Source: JAICYJ01 sp045806525 (lineage in GTDB: Bacteria; Actinomycetota; Thermoleophilia; Gaiellales; JAICJC01). Taken from it: a stretch of 64,000 bases of DNA. Each line of letters starts with the position of its first letter. Position 1 is the first letter of the stretch. The stretch is from contig JBJMJD010000050.1 in NCBI GenBank assembly GCA_045806525.1, forward strand, positions 21,991-85,990. Reading direction: 5' to 3'. This document shows positions 42,407-53,053 of this stretch, in pieces. The position numbers and the translations under genes were made by a program. The notes beneath the pieces are model-generated. The model was not told the DNA's origin. It worked only from the letters and a program-made list of their open reading frames with translations, and did not search any database.

Positions 42407-43203
42407 AGGTAGGTGCCGCGCTGGGCAACGCGGGTCTTGACGATAACGGATCCGCAGCGCGGGCACGGCTCGCCGGCACGGTCGAACACGTGGAAGCGCT
42501 CCTGCATCGAGCCGGGCGTCCCATCAACCGACCGGTAGGTGTCGATGCTGGCACCCTGCGCGTCGATCCCGCGCTCGAGCACGGCGATCACGGCGTCGTG
42601 CACGCGGGCCGCCCGCATGGCGCCGAGCCTGCCGCCGGCGGTCAACGGGTGCACCCGCGCCTCCCACAGCGCCTCGTCCGCGTAGATGTTGCCGACTCCA
42701 GCAACGACTCGCTGGTCGAGCAGCAAGGCCTTTACCGGCGCCGTGCGTCCGCGCAGCGCTGCGCGCAGCTGAGGAGCCGTCCAATCGCCGTCCAGCGGTT
42801 CCGGACCCACTCGGCCGCGCCAGTAGTCCTCGAGCCCGCCGGGCTCGATCAGGCGCATCGTACCGAACCGCCGCTGGTCGCTGTAGAGCAGCCAGCTGCC
42901 GTCGTCCAGCTCGAACACCGCTCGCAGATGCGGGCGCTCGCTGAGCTCGGCGACGTGATGGAACCATCCGGTCATGCGCAGGTGGCAGACCAGCGTGCGT
43001 CCGTCATCGAGGCCGATGGCAAGGTACTTGCCGCGCCGCCCGACGCCGGTCACCACCGCGCCCAGCAGCTCGTGCGCGACCGCCGTCGGATCGGCCGGCG
43101 CCGTCAGGCGTCCGTCGCGGATGTCGACACCGACCAGCTCGCGCCCGACCAGCACCTCGACCAGCCCTCGCCGCACCGTCTCCACCTCGGGCAGCTCAGG
43201 CAT
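42379..43203 (-). CDS. mutM: Formamidopyrimidine-DNA glycosylase
   Basis: Base excision repair of 8-oxoguanine and FapyG. MPELPEVETV supplies catalytic Pro2 and Glu3, which fixes the start at 43203. GVGNIYADEALW is the H2TH region, and the C-terminal zinc finger reads CPRC ... CPRC. 274 residues. It overlaps pdp by 8 bp and ybaK by 28 bp, so it lies in one transcript with the nucleoside salvage genes. Confidence 0.96.
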   Translation of the reverse strand: MPELPEVETVRRGLVEVLVGRELVGVDIRDGRLTAPADPTAVAHELLGAVVTGVGRRGKYLAIGLDDGRTLVCHLRMTGWFHHVAELSERPHLRAVFELDDGSWLLYSDQRRFGTMRLIEPGGLEDYWRGRVGPEPLDGDWTAPQLRAALRGRTAPVKALLLDQRVVAGVGNIYADEALWEARVHPLTAGGRLGAMRAARVHDAVIAVLERGIDAQGASIDTYRSVDGTPGSMQERFHVFDRAGEPCPRCGSVIVKTRVAQRGTYLCPRCTPRP

Positions 43204-44431
43204 CGACGTACCCGAGCAGCAGTGGCTCGCGGTCGGCCGGTGCGTCGCCGATCTCGAAGCATGCGGCCACCGCGTCCAGGTCGGCCTCGCCCCGGGCGTG
43301 CACCGTCGCCAGAGGATCGCCGGCCGCGACGCGGTCGCCGCGCTTGCGGCGCACGAGCACACCGACGGCGTGGTCGACCTCGCCCTCCTTCGTACCGCGT
43401 CCGGCCCCCAGACGCATCACCTGCTCGCCGATGCTGCGGGCGTGACAGCGCTGGACGACACCGGAGCGTGGCGCGGGCACGTCGACCACGAGCGGCGCCC
43501 GCGGCAGCGGCGCTTCGGGGTCGCCACCCTGCGCGGCCACCCAGCGCTGGTATCGCTCGTACGCCGCACCCGAGTCAAGCGCACGCCTGACCACCGCCTC
43601 GTCGCCCGCCAGCACCGTCGCCTGGTGCACGCAGAGCTCCGTGATGTCGGCCGGCCCCTGGCCGCGTAGCGTGTCCACCGCCTCGGCCACCTCCAGCGCG
43701 TCGCCGACGGCGGCGCCCAGCGGCTCGGACATGTTCGAGAGCAGCGCGCGCGCGTCCATGTCGTGGTCGCGGGCCAGCCGCACCATCAGACCGGCCAGCC
43801 GCCGCGCCGCGTCTGCATCCGGCAGCAACGCGCCCTCTCCCACCTTGACGTCGAGCAGGAGCCGCGACGCGCCGGCCGCGACCTTCTTCGACATGATGCT
43901 GGCAGCGATCAGCGGCAGGCTGTAGACGGTGCCGGTTGCGTCGCGCAGCGCATACAGACGACCGTCGGCCGGGGCCAGCTCCGGGGTCTGACCGCACACC
44001 GCCACGCCCACCTGCTCGACCTGCCGTCGCATCCCCGCCAGGGACAGCGACACGCGCATGCCCGGGATCGCCTCGAGCTTGTCGAGCGTCCCGCCCGTGT
44101 GCCCCAGCCCGCGCCCGCTCATCTTGGCGATCAGCACGCCGCAGGCTGCCAGCAGCGGCGCCAGCACGAGCGTCGTCGAGTCGCCGACCCCACCCGTCGA
44201 GTGCTTGTCGGCCACCGGCCACGGCCACGACACGCGCTGCCCGGACGCCACCATGGCCTCCAGCAGCCCGCGCGTCTCGTCCTCGCTCATGCCGCGCAGC
44301 ACCACCGCCATCAGGAAGGCGGACAGCTGGTAGTCGGCTACGTCGGGCGCGACCATGGCGGCGATCTCGGCGGCCGACAGCTCTCCGCCGTCGCGCTTGC
44401 GCGCGATCAGGTCGGTGATGCGCGCGGCCAC
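43196..44431 (-). CDS. Thymidine/pyrimidine-nucleoside phosphorylase
   Basis: Phosphorolysis of deoxypyrimidine nucleosides. Seen: DKHSTGGVGDSTTLVLAP phosphate-binding loop, SGRGLGHTGGTLDKLEAIPG family signature, SIMSKKVAAGAS with the catalytic Lys. 411 residues. The GTG start follows the deoB stop directly (TGAGTG). With deoB it forms a deoxyribose salvage pair. DeoA versus Pdp specificity cannot be told reliably. Confidence 0.93.
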   Translation of the reverse strand: MAARITDLIARKRDGGELSAAEIAAMVAPDVADYQLSAFLMAVVLRGMSEDETRGLLEAMVASGQRVSWPWPVADKHSTGGVGDSTTLVLAPLLAACGVLIAKMSGRGLGHTGGTLDKLEAIPGMRVSLSLAGMRRQVEQVGVAVCGQTPELAPADGRLYALRDATGTVYSLPLIAASIMSKKVAAGASRLLLDVKVGEGALLPDADAARRLAGLMVRLARDHDMDARALLSNMSEPLGAAVGDALEVAEAVDTLRGQGPADITELCVHQATVLAGDEAVVRRALDSGAAYERYQRWVAAQGGDPEAPLPRAPLVVDVPAPRSGVVQRCHARSIGEQVMRLGAGRGTKEGEVDHAVGVLVRRKRGDRVAAGDPLATVHARGEADLDAVAACFEIGDAPADREPLLLGYVDA

Positions 44432-45595
44432 TCAGATCACCGGGGTGCCCGGCAGGCCGAGATCGTGGCTGCCCGTGAGATGCCGCTGCACGGTGGCTCC
44501 GATGTCGGCGAAGGTGTCGCCGTCGTGCCGCCGGCCGGTGGCGGGCCTGCCCACGATGTGGGCCAGCAGCAGCCCGTACTCGCGCGAGTGGTCGGTGGAG
44601 TCGGTGGTGGGGTCGCAGCCGTGATCCGAGGTCAGCATCAGCAGGTCTCCGTGCCGCAGCGCAGCCATCAGCCGCGGCAGCTCAACGTCGAACTCGCGGA
44701 GGCAGTCGGCGAACCCGGCGGGATCGTTGCGGTGGCCCCAGATCATGTCCGTCTCGACCAGGTTGGTGAACACGAGGTCGCCGTCCTTGGAATCGCGTAG
44801 CCGGGCGATCGTGCGGGCGATGCCCTGCCCGTTCGACTCGGTCGGGCTCGAGGTGTCCACATCCTGCCCCGCGAAGATGTCGGAGATCTTGCCGACCCCA
44901 TGCACGGTCACGCCCGCCGCACGCATGCGCTGCAGGTGGTTCGGCCTCGGCGGCAGCAGCGAGAAATCGTGACGGCGGGGCGTGCGCACGAACGAGCCCG
45001 GCTCGCCCACGAACGGCCGCGCGATCACCCGTCCCACGGCCAGATGCCCGGTCAGCATGTCGCGGGCGGTGCGGCAGGCGGCGTACAGCTCCTCCAGCGG
45101 CACGGTCTGCTCGTGCGCCGCCACCTGGAACACGCTGTCGGCGGACGTGTACACGATCCAGGCGCCGGTACGCTGGTGCTGCTCCCCCAGCCGCTCGATG
45201 ATCTCGGTGCCGGAGGCGGCCACGTTCCCGATCACGCCACGGCCTGTGGCCTCGCTGAAGCGGTCGAGCAGCTCCTGCGGAAAGCCACCGGGGAAGGTTG
45301 GCAACGGGTGCTCGGTGATGATCCCCATCATCTCCCAGTGCCCCGTCGTGGTGTCCATCCCGAGGCTGCGCTCGGTCAGCCGGCCCCAGACCGCCGGTGC
45401 ATCCGCGCGGGGCGGGCACCCGGCCAGCGGCAGCACGTTGCCCAGCCCCAGCTGCTGCAGCGCCGGCAGCTCGAGGCCGCCGACCGCCTCAGCCACGTGC
45501 CCGAGCGTGTTCGACCCGGCCGTGCCGAACCGGTCGGCGTCGGGCAGGTCGCCGGCGCCGACGGCGTCCAGCACGATCACGCAGGCTCGGGCCAT
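44432..45595 (-). CDS. deoB: Phosphopentomutase
   Basis: Moves phosphate between C1 and C5 of (deoxy)ribose; alkaline phosphatase superfamily with two Mn. VIVLDAVGAGDLPDADRFGTAGSNTLGH (start VIVLDAVGAGDLPDADRFG) holds the first metal ligand, TGHWEMMG and VYTSADSVFQVAAHE follow, and LMLTSDHGCDPTT holds the late Asp-His. The ATG at 45595 (387 residues) is preferred over TTG 45604 because TAGATT ends 7 nt before it and the TTG would be upstream of the transcript. Confidence 0.95.
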   Translation of the reverse strand: MARACVIVLDAVGAGDLPDADRFGTAGSNTLGHVAEAVGGLELPALQQLGLGNVLPLAGCPPRADAPAVWGRLTERSLGMDTTTGHWEMMGIITEHPLPTFPGGFPQELLDRFSEATGRGVIGNVAASGTEIIERLGEQHQRTGAWIVYTSADSVFQVAAHEQTVPLEELYAACRTARDMLTGHLAVGRVIARPFVGEPGSFVRTPRRHDFSLLPPRPNHLQRMRAAGVTVHGVGKISDIFAGQDVDTSSPTESNGQGIARTIARLRDSKDGDLVFTNLVETDMIWGHRNDPAGFADCLREFDVELPRLMAALRHGDLLMLTSDHGCDPTTDSTDHSREYGLLLAHIVGRPATGRRHDGDTFADIGATVQRHLTGSHDLGLPGTPVI

Positions 45596-45602
45596 CCCGG
45601 GC

Positions 45603-45608
45603 AATCTA
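45603..45608 (-). promoter_or_regulatory. Putative -10 box (TAGATT) for deoB-pdp-mutM-ybaK
   Basis: TAGATT on the minus strand ends 7 nt before the ATG of deoB and overlaps the alternative TTG start, which it therefore argues against. Confidence 0.45.
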
Positions 45609-45646
45609 GATGACCGATCGATCTCTATCGTGAGCGTGGGCTCGCG

Positions 45647-46477
45647 TCAGCCCGATGCGAGCGACCGCCGCATCTCCCACTGCCAGTGTCCCTCGGTCTC
45701 GGCCGCCAGCGAGCGCAGCAGCGCCCCCATCTCCCACCACTCCTCGGGTACCAGCGCGGGAACGCCGACCCATGCGGCCGGCAGCAGCGAGACGGCGCGG
45801 GTCGCCAACCCCTTTCGCCGACGCTCGGGGTCGACCGCCATCGCATACAGCCAGAAGTGGTCGCCGCGCCGCTTGCCGAGCACCACGGCGTGTCCGTCCA
45901 GATGCTGTGCCGGGATGTGCGCCAGCGACTCGGTCTCCAGCTGCCACGGGGGGTCGCGCCAGCCCCACCGCGACAGCCTGTCGAGCGCGGTATCGGTGTC
46001 GCACTCCGACAGCCCTGCCGACAGGCGTGAGCGAAGACGGCGACCGGGGCGCGCCAGCCGGTAGCCGAGCAGCCGGCGGCGCTGCTCGAAGCCGCTGCGC
46101 CGGTAGAGGCCGACGGCCGCGTCGTTGCCGTTCAGCACCTCCAGCGTGACGGTTCGCGCACCCGCGGCGGCCAGCGCCTCGAGCGTCTGCTCCAGCACCA
46201 GCCGGCCCAATCCCGATCGCCGGAAACCGGGCGCGGTGCCCTCGCCGCGGATGCTGGCGCGGTCGCCGCGCAGCGCGCCGAGGCAGAAGCTGGCGGGCGT
46301 ACCGTCGACGAACGCGACCCGCGACAGCGCAGGGTCGACGTCGGTCTCGGTCAGGTAGAAACCGAGCGACGAGGCATCCAGCACGGCGGGCACCGGATAG
46401 TCGGCGAAGGCAGCGTTGTGGAGGTCGGCCAGCCAGGCGACGTCTTGCGCCCGGAGCGTCCTGACCTCGGGGTTCAA
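45647..46477 (-). CDS. GNAT family N-acetyltransferase
   Basis: 276 residues. The first GNAT half contains RGEGTAPGFRRSGLGRLVLEQ, the acetyl-CoA pyrophosphate loop, and VLNGNDAAVGLYRRSGFEQ. The second half has another weaker motif, AVDPERRRKGLATRAVSLL, so this is a tandem double-GNAT protein. Substrate unknown. A TTG start overlaps the xerD stop as TTGA, so it is coupled to xerD. Confidence 0.82.
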   Translation of the reverse strand: MNPEVRTLRAQDVAWLADLHNAAFADYPVPAVLDASSLGFYLTETDVDPALSRVAFVDGTPASFCLGALRGDRASIRGEGTAPGFRRSGLGRLVLEQTLEALAAAGARTVTLEVLNGNDAAVGLYRRSGFEQRRRLLGYRLARPGRRLRSRLSAGLSECDTDTALDRLSRWGWRDPPWQLETESLAHIPAQHLDGHAVVLGKRRGDHFWLYAMAVDPERRRKGLATRAVSLLPAAWVGVPALVPEEWWEMGALLRSLAAETEGHWQWEMRRSLASG

Positions 46478-47355
46478 GCCCGGGGGTGCGCCTTCTGGTA
46501 CGCCTCGCGGACGTGCTCGACGGAGACGTGGGTGTAGACCTGTGTGGTCTCGATCGACGCGTGGCCGAGCATCTCCTGCACGCTTCGCAGGTCACAGCCG
46601 TTCTCGATCAGATGCGTCGCGAAGGAGTGGCGCAACGTGTGCGGCGTGACGATCTTCTCGATGCCGGCCTCGCGGGCGTGCTCGCGCACCAGCTGAAAGA
46701 CGGCCTGGCGGGTGATGCCCTGGCCGCGGTGGTTCAGGAACAGGATGTCCCCGCGCTGCATGCGGCCCAGGTAGGGCCGGCCGCGCTGCATGTAGATGCG
46801 GATCGCCTCGATCGCACGGCCGCCCGTCGGCACGACGCGCTGCTTGGCGCCCTTGCCCATGCAGCGCACCAGCCCCTCCTCGAGGTCGATGTCGGACACC
46901 CGTAGGGACACCAGCTCGGACACCCGCAGCCCGGCTCCGTACATCAGCTCCAGCATGGCGCGGTCGCGGAGGCCGCGCGGAGACGCGTCCGGGCTGGTCA
47001 CGATCGCCTCCGCCTCATTTGGCGTCAGCGGCTCCGGCAGCCTGCGGCCTAGCCGCGGCAGCGGCACCGAGCGACCGGCATCGGGTCGGCCGCCCTCGCG
47101 GGCCCGGTACTTGAGAAAGGCGCGCACGGCCGCGAGCCGGCGCCGCACCGTTGCCGGTGACAGGCCGCGGTCCTGCAGCGCCAGCGCGTAGTCGTCCAGC
47201 ACGCCCACCTCGATCTGGTCAGGGTCGACGTGCTCCACGAAGTCGCCGAGATCGATCAGGTCGCGCTTGTAGGCCTCAATGGTGTGCGGCGAGGCACCCC
47301 GCTCCAGCTGCAGGCTCGTCAGGAACTCCGCAAGTTTGGTGTCGTAGGTGCGCAT
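46474..47355 (-). CDS. xerD: Tyrosine recombinase XerD
   Basis: Resolves chromosome dimers at dif. N-terminal SAM-like core-binding domain (residues about 5-90, LQLERGASPHTIEAYKRDL) and a catalytic domain with Arg in YGAGLRVSELVSL, Lys in GKGAKQRVVP, HTLRHSFATHL, GHASIETTQVYTH and the tyrosine within it. 293 residues. The chromosomal neighbourhood deoB-pdp-xerD is common in Gram-positives, which favours XerD over an integrase. No att sites nearby. GTG 47358 is an alternative start. Confidence 0.93.
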   Translation of the reverse strand: MRTYDTKLAEFLTSLQLERGASPHTIEAYKRDLIDLGDFVEHVDPDQIEVGVLDDYALALQDRGLSPATVRRRLAAVRAFLKYRAREGGRPDAGRSVPLPRLGRRLPEPLTPNEAEAIVTSPDASPRGLRDRAMLELMYGAGLRVSELVSLRVSDIDLEEGLVRCMGKGAKQRVVPTGGRAIEAIRIYMQRGRPYLGRMQRGDILFLNHRGQGITRQAVFQLVREHAREAGIEKIVTPHTLRHSFATHLIENGCDLRSVQEMLGHASIETTQVYTHVSVEHVREAYQKAHPRA

Positions 47356-47448
47356 CACGTACGGGGGTTTCGTCGCGGTGGCAACGATCCCTCTTCGTGC
47401 AGCATACGACTCCGCGCAAGCGGCAACCGGCGCGCCCACCCCGGCAGG

Positions 47449-48567
47449 TCAGGCCGGCAGCGCCACCTGATCGAGCGGCGTGTACCCCATGCCCACCGCC
47501 TCGGCCACCGGCTCATACGTGAGCTTGCCGTCGATCACGTTGACGCCCTTGGCGAGGGCACCATCCTCCGCGATGGCGCGGCTGAGGCCCTTGTCGGCGA
47601 TCGCCTCGATGTAGGGCAACGTGACGTTCGTGAGCGCCCCGGTCGATGTGATCGGCACCGCTCCCGGCATGTTCGCAACGCAGTAGTGCAGCACGTCGTC
47701 GACCACGTAGGTGGGATCGGTGTGGGTGGTCGGCCGCGAGGTCTCGAAGCATCCGCCCTGGTCGATCGCCACGTCCACCAGCACCGAAGCCGCCTTCATC
47801 GTGCCCAGCATCTCCCGCGTGATCAGGTGCGGTGCCTTCGCGCCGGGGATCAGCACCCCGCCGATCACCAGGTCGGCCTCGGGCAACGCCTCCTCGATGG
47901 CGTGCCGGCTGGACATCTGCAACAGCACCGTGCGACCCAGGCTGACGTCGAGCTCGCGCATGCGGTCGACGCTGCGCTCGAAGATGGTGACGTCGCACTG
48001 CATGCCCTGGGCGATCAGCGCGGCGTTGTACCCGACGATGCCACCGCCGAGCACCAGCACCTTGGCCGGCAACACGCCCGGCACGCCGCCCATCAGCCGG
48101 CCACGGCCGCCGAAGGGCTTCATCAGGTAGTAGGCGCCGACCTGCGCGGACAGCCGTCCGGCCACCTCGCTCATCGGGGCCAGCAGCGGCAGCCGATGGT
48201 CGGGCGTCTCCACCGTCTCGTAGGCGATCGCGGTGGCGCCGCTCTCGACCAGGCCCCGCGTCAGCTCGGGCGCCGCCGCCAGGTGCAGATAGGTGAACAG
48301 CACCTGGCCGGGCGAGAGCTTCTGGTACTCGCCGTCCAGCGGCTCCTTCACCTTCAGCACCATCTCCGACTCGCCCCAGACCGTGTCGACGTCAACGATC
48401 GAGGCGCCGGCGGCCACGTAGTCGTCGTCCGAGATGGCGCTGCCCTCGCCGGCCGCGGTCTCGATCACGACCTCATGCCCGCGGGTGACCAGCTCCCGCG
48501 CGCCGGCGTTCGTCAGCGCGACGCGGTACTCGTCCTGCTTGATCTCCCTTGCAACGCCGATCTTCAT
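47449..48567 (-). CDS. ald: Alanine dehydrogenase
   Basis: NAD-dependent interconversion of alanine with pyruvate and ammonia. MKIGVAREIKQDEYRVAL, VKVKEP-like VLKVKEPLDGEY, TYLHLAAAPELT with the catalytic His, and KVLVLGGGIVGYNAALIAQG nucleotide loop (cut: VLVLGGGIVGYNAA). DVAIDQGGCFETSRPTTH is the family signature. 372 residues. AGAGGG lies 9 nt upstream of the ATG at 48567. The 86-bp upstream gap shows nothing else. Confidence 0.96.
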   Translation of the reverse strand: MKIGVAREIKQDEYRVALTNAGARELVTRGHEVVIETAAGEGSAISDDDYVAAGASIVDVDTVWGESEMVLKVKEPLDGEYQKLSPGQVLFTYLHLAAAPELTRGLVESGATAIAYETVETPDHRLPLLAPMSEVAGRLSAQVGAYYLMKPFGGRGRLMGGVPGVLPAKVLVLGGGIVGYNAALIAQGMQCDVTIFERSVDRMRELDVSLGRTVLLQMSSRHAIEEALPEADLVIGGVLIPGAKAPHLITREMLGTMKAASVLVDVAIDQGGCFETSRPTTHTDPTYVVDDVLHYCVANMPGAVPITSTGALTNVTLPYIEAIADKGLSRAIAEDGALAKGVNVIDGKLTYEPVAEAVGMGYTPLDQVALPA

Positions 48568-48653
48568 GTGGACATACCCTCTTTGGATGGCGGGAACCCG
48601 GGCGCCCGAAGATCCCACGGGTGCGGTCGGTCAAACCCGGAGATTGTACGGCC

Positions 48654-49775
48654 TCATCCGCCGGTATGGGCAAGATCGATCAGCGCGGCCGTGACCTCGG
48701 TCATCCCCTCGAGATCGGCCACCGAGATGTGCTCGGTCGATGTGTGGATCTCGGCCGCGCCGTTGCACATGTTCAGGCAGGGCATGCCGGCGGCGTTGAA
48801 CACATTGGCGTCGGCGCCGCCGCCCGACTCGATGAAGCCGGGCTCGTAGCCGCAGGCGGCCAGCGCGCGCACCGCGAGCGCCACCGGGCGCTCGTCACCT
48901 GAGAAGCGGTAGGTCTCGTACTCGCTGGAGACCGCCGCCTCGACCTCACATCCCGTCTCGCTGGCAGCCGCCGTGCAGGCGTCGAGGATCGCCTGCACCG
49001 TCTCGCTCAGCCGGGTGGCACTGCGGCTGCGAGCCTCCGCGCTCACCACGCACAGCGGCGGGACGATGTTGCCGGCCACGCCGCCCTCGATCAGACCGAC
49101 GTTGGTGGTGGTCTCCGGGTCGATGCGCCCGAGCGGCATCGCGGCGATCGCGCGGGCCGCGGCCAGGATCGCGCTGCGTCCCTGCTCGGGCACCATGCCC
49201 GAGTGCGATGGTCGCCCGCGGAAGGTGAGCCGCAGCGTCCGCTGGGACGGCGCGGCCAGCACGATCTGGCCGATCGGCGCGGCGTGGTCGTAGCAGTAGC
49301 CGAACTCGGCCTGCAGCCGCGAGACGTCGAACCGCTTGGCGCCCCTCAGCCCGATCTCCTCCATCGGCGTGAACACCAGCTCCAGCCCGGCGTGCTCATC
49401 CCCGCGCTGCACGAGGTCGCGGACGGCCGCCAGCATCGACGCCACCGCCGCCTTGTTGTCGGCGCCCAGGATCGCGTCCCGGCTGTTGGTGACCACGCCG
49501 TCGTTCACGACCGGCTCGATCGCATCGGTGGGTGGCACGGTGTCCAGGTGGGCGTTCAGGAAGATGGGCGTGCCGGGAGCGGTGGCCGGCAGGCGGCACA
49601 TGATGTTCCCGATCTCCGACCCGATCGCCGCGCCGGCCTCGTCCTCGTCGGTCTCGAGGCCGAGCTGGTGCAGGAAGCCGTGGACGCGATCGGCGACCGC
49701 CCGCTCGTGGCCGGGCGGGCTGCTGATGGCGGCCAGCTCCAGGAACATGTCGAGGACGGAGTCGGTGGAGTTCAT
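48654..49775 (-). CDS. M20-family di-zinc peptidase (tripeptide aminopeptidase-like)
   Basis: 373 residues. Zinc and catalytic blocks: NAHLDTVPP, ILGADNKAAVASMLAAV with the bridging Asp, TPMEEIGLRGAK with the catalytic Glu-Glu, YCYDHAAPIGQIV and CNGAAEIHTSTEHISVADLE with the final His. The insert SQRTLRLTFRGRPSHSGMVPEQGRSAI (cut: RGRPSHSGMVPEQGR) is the dimerisation domain. Probably cytosolic peptide turnover. ATG 49775 is supported by TACGTT 8 nt upstream. Confidence 0.9.
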   Translation of the reverse strand: MNSTDSVLDMFLELAAISSPPGHERAVADRVHGFLHQLGLETDEDEAGAAIGSEIGNIMCRLPATAPGTPIFLNAHLDTVPPTDAIEPVVNDGVVTNSRDAILGADNKAAVASMLAAVRDLVQRGDEHAGLELVFTPMEEIGLRGAKRFDVSRLQAEFGYCYDHAAPIGQIVLAAPSQRTLRLTFRGRPSHSGMVPEQGRSAILAAARAIAAMPLGRIDPETTTNVGLIEGGVAGNIVPPLCVVSAEARSRSATRLSETVQAILDACTAAASETGCEVEAAVSSEYETYRFSGDERPVALAVRALAACGYEPGFIESGGGADANVFNAAGMPCLNMCNGAAEIHTSTEHISVADLEGMTEVTAALIDLAHTGG

Positions 49776-49783
49776 GGCCTTCG

Positions 49784-49789
49784 AACGTA
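49784..49789 (-). promoter_or_regulatory. Putative -10 box (TACGTT) for the M20 peptidase gene
   Basis: TACGTT on the minus strand ends 8 nt before the ATG at 49775. Confidence 0.35.
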
Positions 49790-49795
49790 CTCCAG

Positions 49796-51330
49796 TCAAC
49801 CGTCCAAGCCGTACAGCGTCCGGTACTTCGCCCACAGGTACCGCATGAACGGAGCGTGGTCGAGCCCGGAGCCGGTCACGCGCCGGATCAGATCCTCGCC
49901 CTGGTCGATCGCGCCCGCTCGGTGCACGTGCTCGCGCATCCAGCCCAGGACGTGCTGGAACTCACCGGCTGCGATGTGCTCCTCGGCCGCGGGGTCGTCC
50001 TTGCAGTAGGCATCCCAGAGCAGGGCCGAGTAGAGGTTGCCCAGGGTGTAGGTCGGGAAGTAGCCGAACGATCCGTGCGACCAGTGGATGTCCTGCATCA
50101 CGCCCAGCACGTCGTTCTCGGGGCGCAGCCCCAGCGTTCGCTCGTAGGCGTCGCCCCACGCTCCCGGCAGCTCCGCCACCTCCAGCTGGTCGCGCATCAG
50201 CGCCAGCTCCAGCTCGAAGCGGATCAGGATGTGCATGTTGTAGGTGACCTCGTCGGCCTCGACGCGAATCAGCGACGGCTGCACGCGGTTGCAGGCCACG
50301 TAGAGCTGCTCCGCCGTGATGTCCGCCGCCACGTCGGGGAAGATCTCGCGCATGACCGGTGCGTAGTGATCCCAGAACGGGCGGCTGCGCCCCACGATGT
50401 TCTCCCACAGCCGCGACTGTGACTCGTGCAGCCCCAGCGACGGCGCGGCGGCCAGCGGCGTGTCCTCGTACCGGGGCTCGAAGCCCTGCTCGTACAGGCC
50501 GTGGCCGGCCTCGTGCACGGTCGAGTAGATCCCGCTCAGCGGGTGACGCTCGTCGATGCGCGTCGTGACGCGGATGTCGCCCAGCGCCATGGTCTGGGTG
50601 AACGGATGCGCGGAGCGGTCCTGGCGCCCGGCGGTGAGGTCAAATCCGAGATCGCCCAACAGGCGCATGGTCAGATCCCACTGCTGCGCGTCCGGGAACA
50701 GCCGCCGCTCGAACGGCGCCGGCTCGAGCTGCGGCGCCGCCACGATCGCGGCCAGCAGCTCGCCCAGCTCGGCGCGCAGCGGCGCCAGCAGCGGCTCCAG
50801 CCGCGCGACCCGCATGCCCGGTTCGAACTGGTCGAGCAGCGCGTCGTAGCGCTCCCCGTCGAAGCCGACCAGGTCGGCCTCATCCCGCTTGGCGGCGATG
50901 ATCTCCTCGAGCGCCGGCTCGTAGAGCGCGAAGTCACCCTCCTCACGCGCCACCCGCCAGGCCACCGCGCCCCGCCCCTCGGCCAGTGCCAGGCGCCGCA
51001 CGAACTCCGGCGGCAGCTTCACCGCGCGGTCGCGGTCGCGGCGCAGCAGCCGCACCATCTCCCGCCGCGGCCGGTCGAGCGGCTCATCGCCGGCCCGGTC
51101 GAGCAGCTCGCCCAGCCGCGGATTCACCAGCATCTCGTGCCGGATCACACGCATCGTCGCCATCTGGCGGGCACGGGCGTCGCTGCCGCGCAGCGGCATG
51201 TAGGTCTCCTGATCCCAGCCCAGCAGCGCGTTGACGTTGCTGAGGTCGGCGAACCCGCGCATGCGCGCGGTCAGCTCAGACCAGGTGTCGTCGACCGTGG
51301 TCATGCCCGGCTCGTCCGCTCGCGATCCGC

Positions 51331-51334
<4 letters not shown>
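49796..51334 (-). CDS. M32 thermostable carboxypeptidase 1
   Basis: Metallocarboxypeptidase that trims peptides from the C-terminus. GWDQETYMP near the start, DIRVTTRIDERHP, STVHEAGHGLYEQG with the HExxH zinc site, ESQSRLWENIVGRS with the third ligand Glu, and HILIRFELEL. 512 residues from a GTG at 51334 that overlaps the pyrG stop as GTGA with GGAG 9 nt upstream; ATG 51304 (502 residues) is the alternative. Coupling to pyrG has no obvious metabolic meaning. Confidence 0.93.
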
Positions 51335-52974
<1,640 letters not shown>

Positions 52975-53015
52975 CTGGTGTCCACCTTTCCGAGAGTGAC
53001 CGGCCCCGGGAAGGC

Positions 53016-53021
53016 ATCATA
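53016..53021 (-). promoter_or_regulatory. Putative -10 box (TATGAT) for pyrG
   Basis: TATGAT on the minus strand, 41 nt before the pyrG GTG, leaves room for the Shine-Dalgarno. It is the best -10 match in the 79-bp recN-pyrG gap; no good -35 is seen. Confidence 0.4.
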
Positions 53022-53053
53022 CGCGAGCACCACGACGGCGGCCCACGCGTCGG

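Noticed and set aside
45596..45604. deoB start at TTG 45604
   Set aside because: It overlaps the putative -10 box; the ATG at 45595 fits the family N-terminus.
46474..47355. Phage or integrative element integrase
   Set aside because: The neighbourhood is housekeeping, with deoB/pdp on one side and ald on the other, and no att repeats or mobile genes; XerD is the better reading.
53022..53053. LexA box before recN/pyrG
   Set aside because: No CGAAC-N4-GTTCG or close variant is visible in the gap or near the recN start at 54715.
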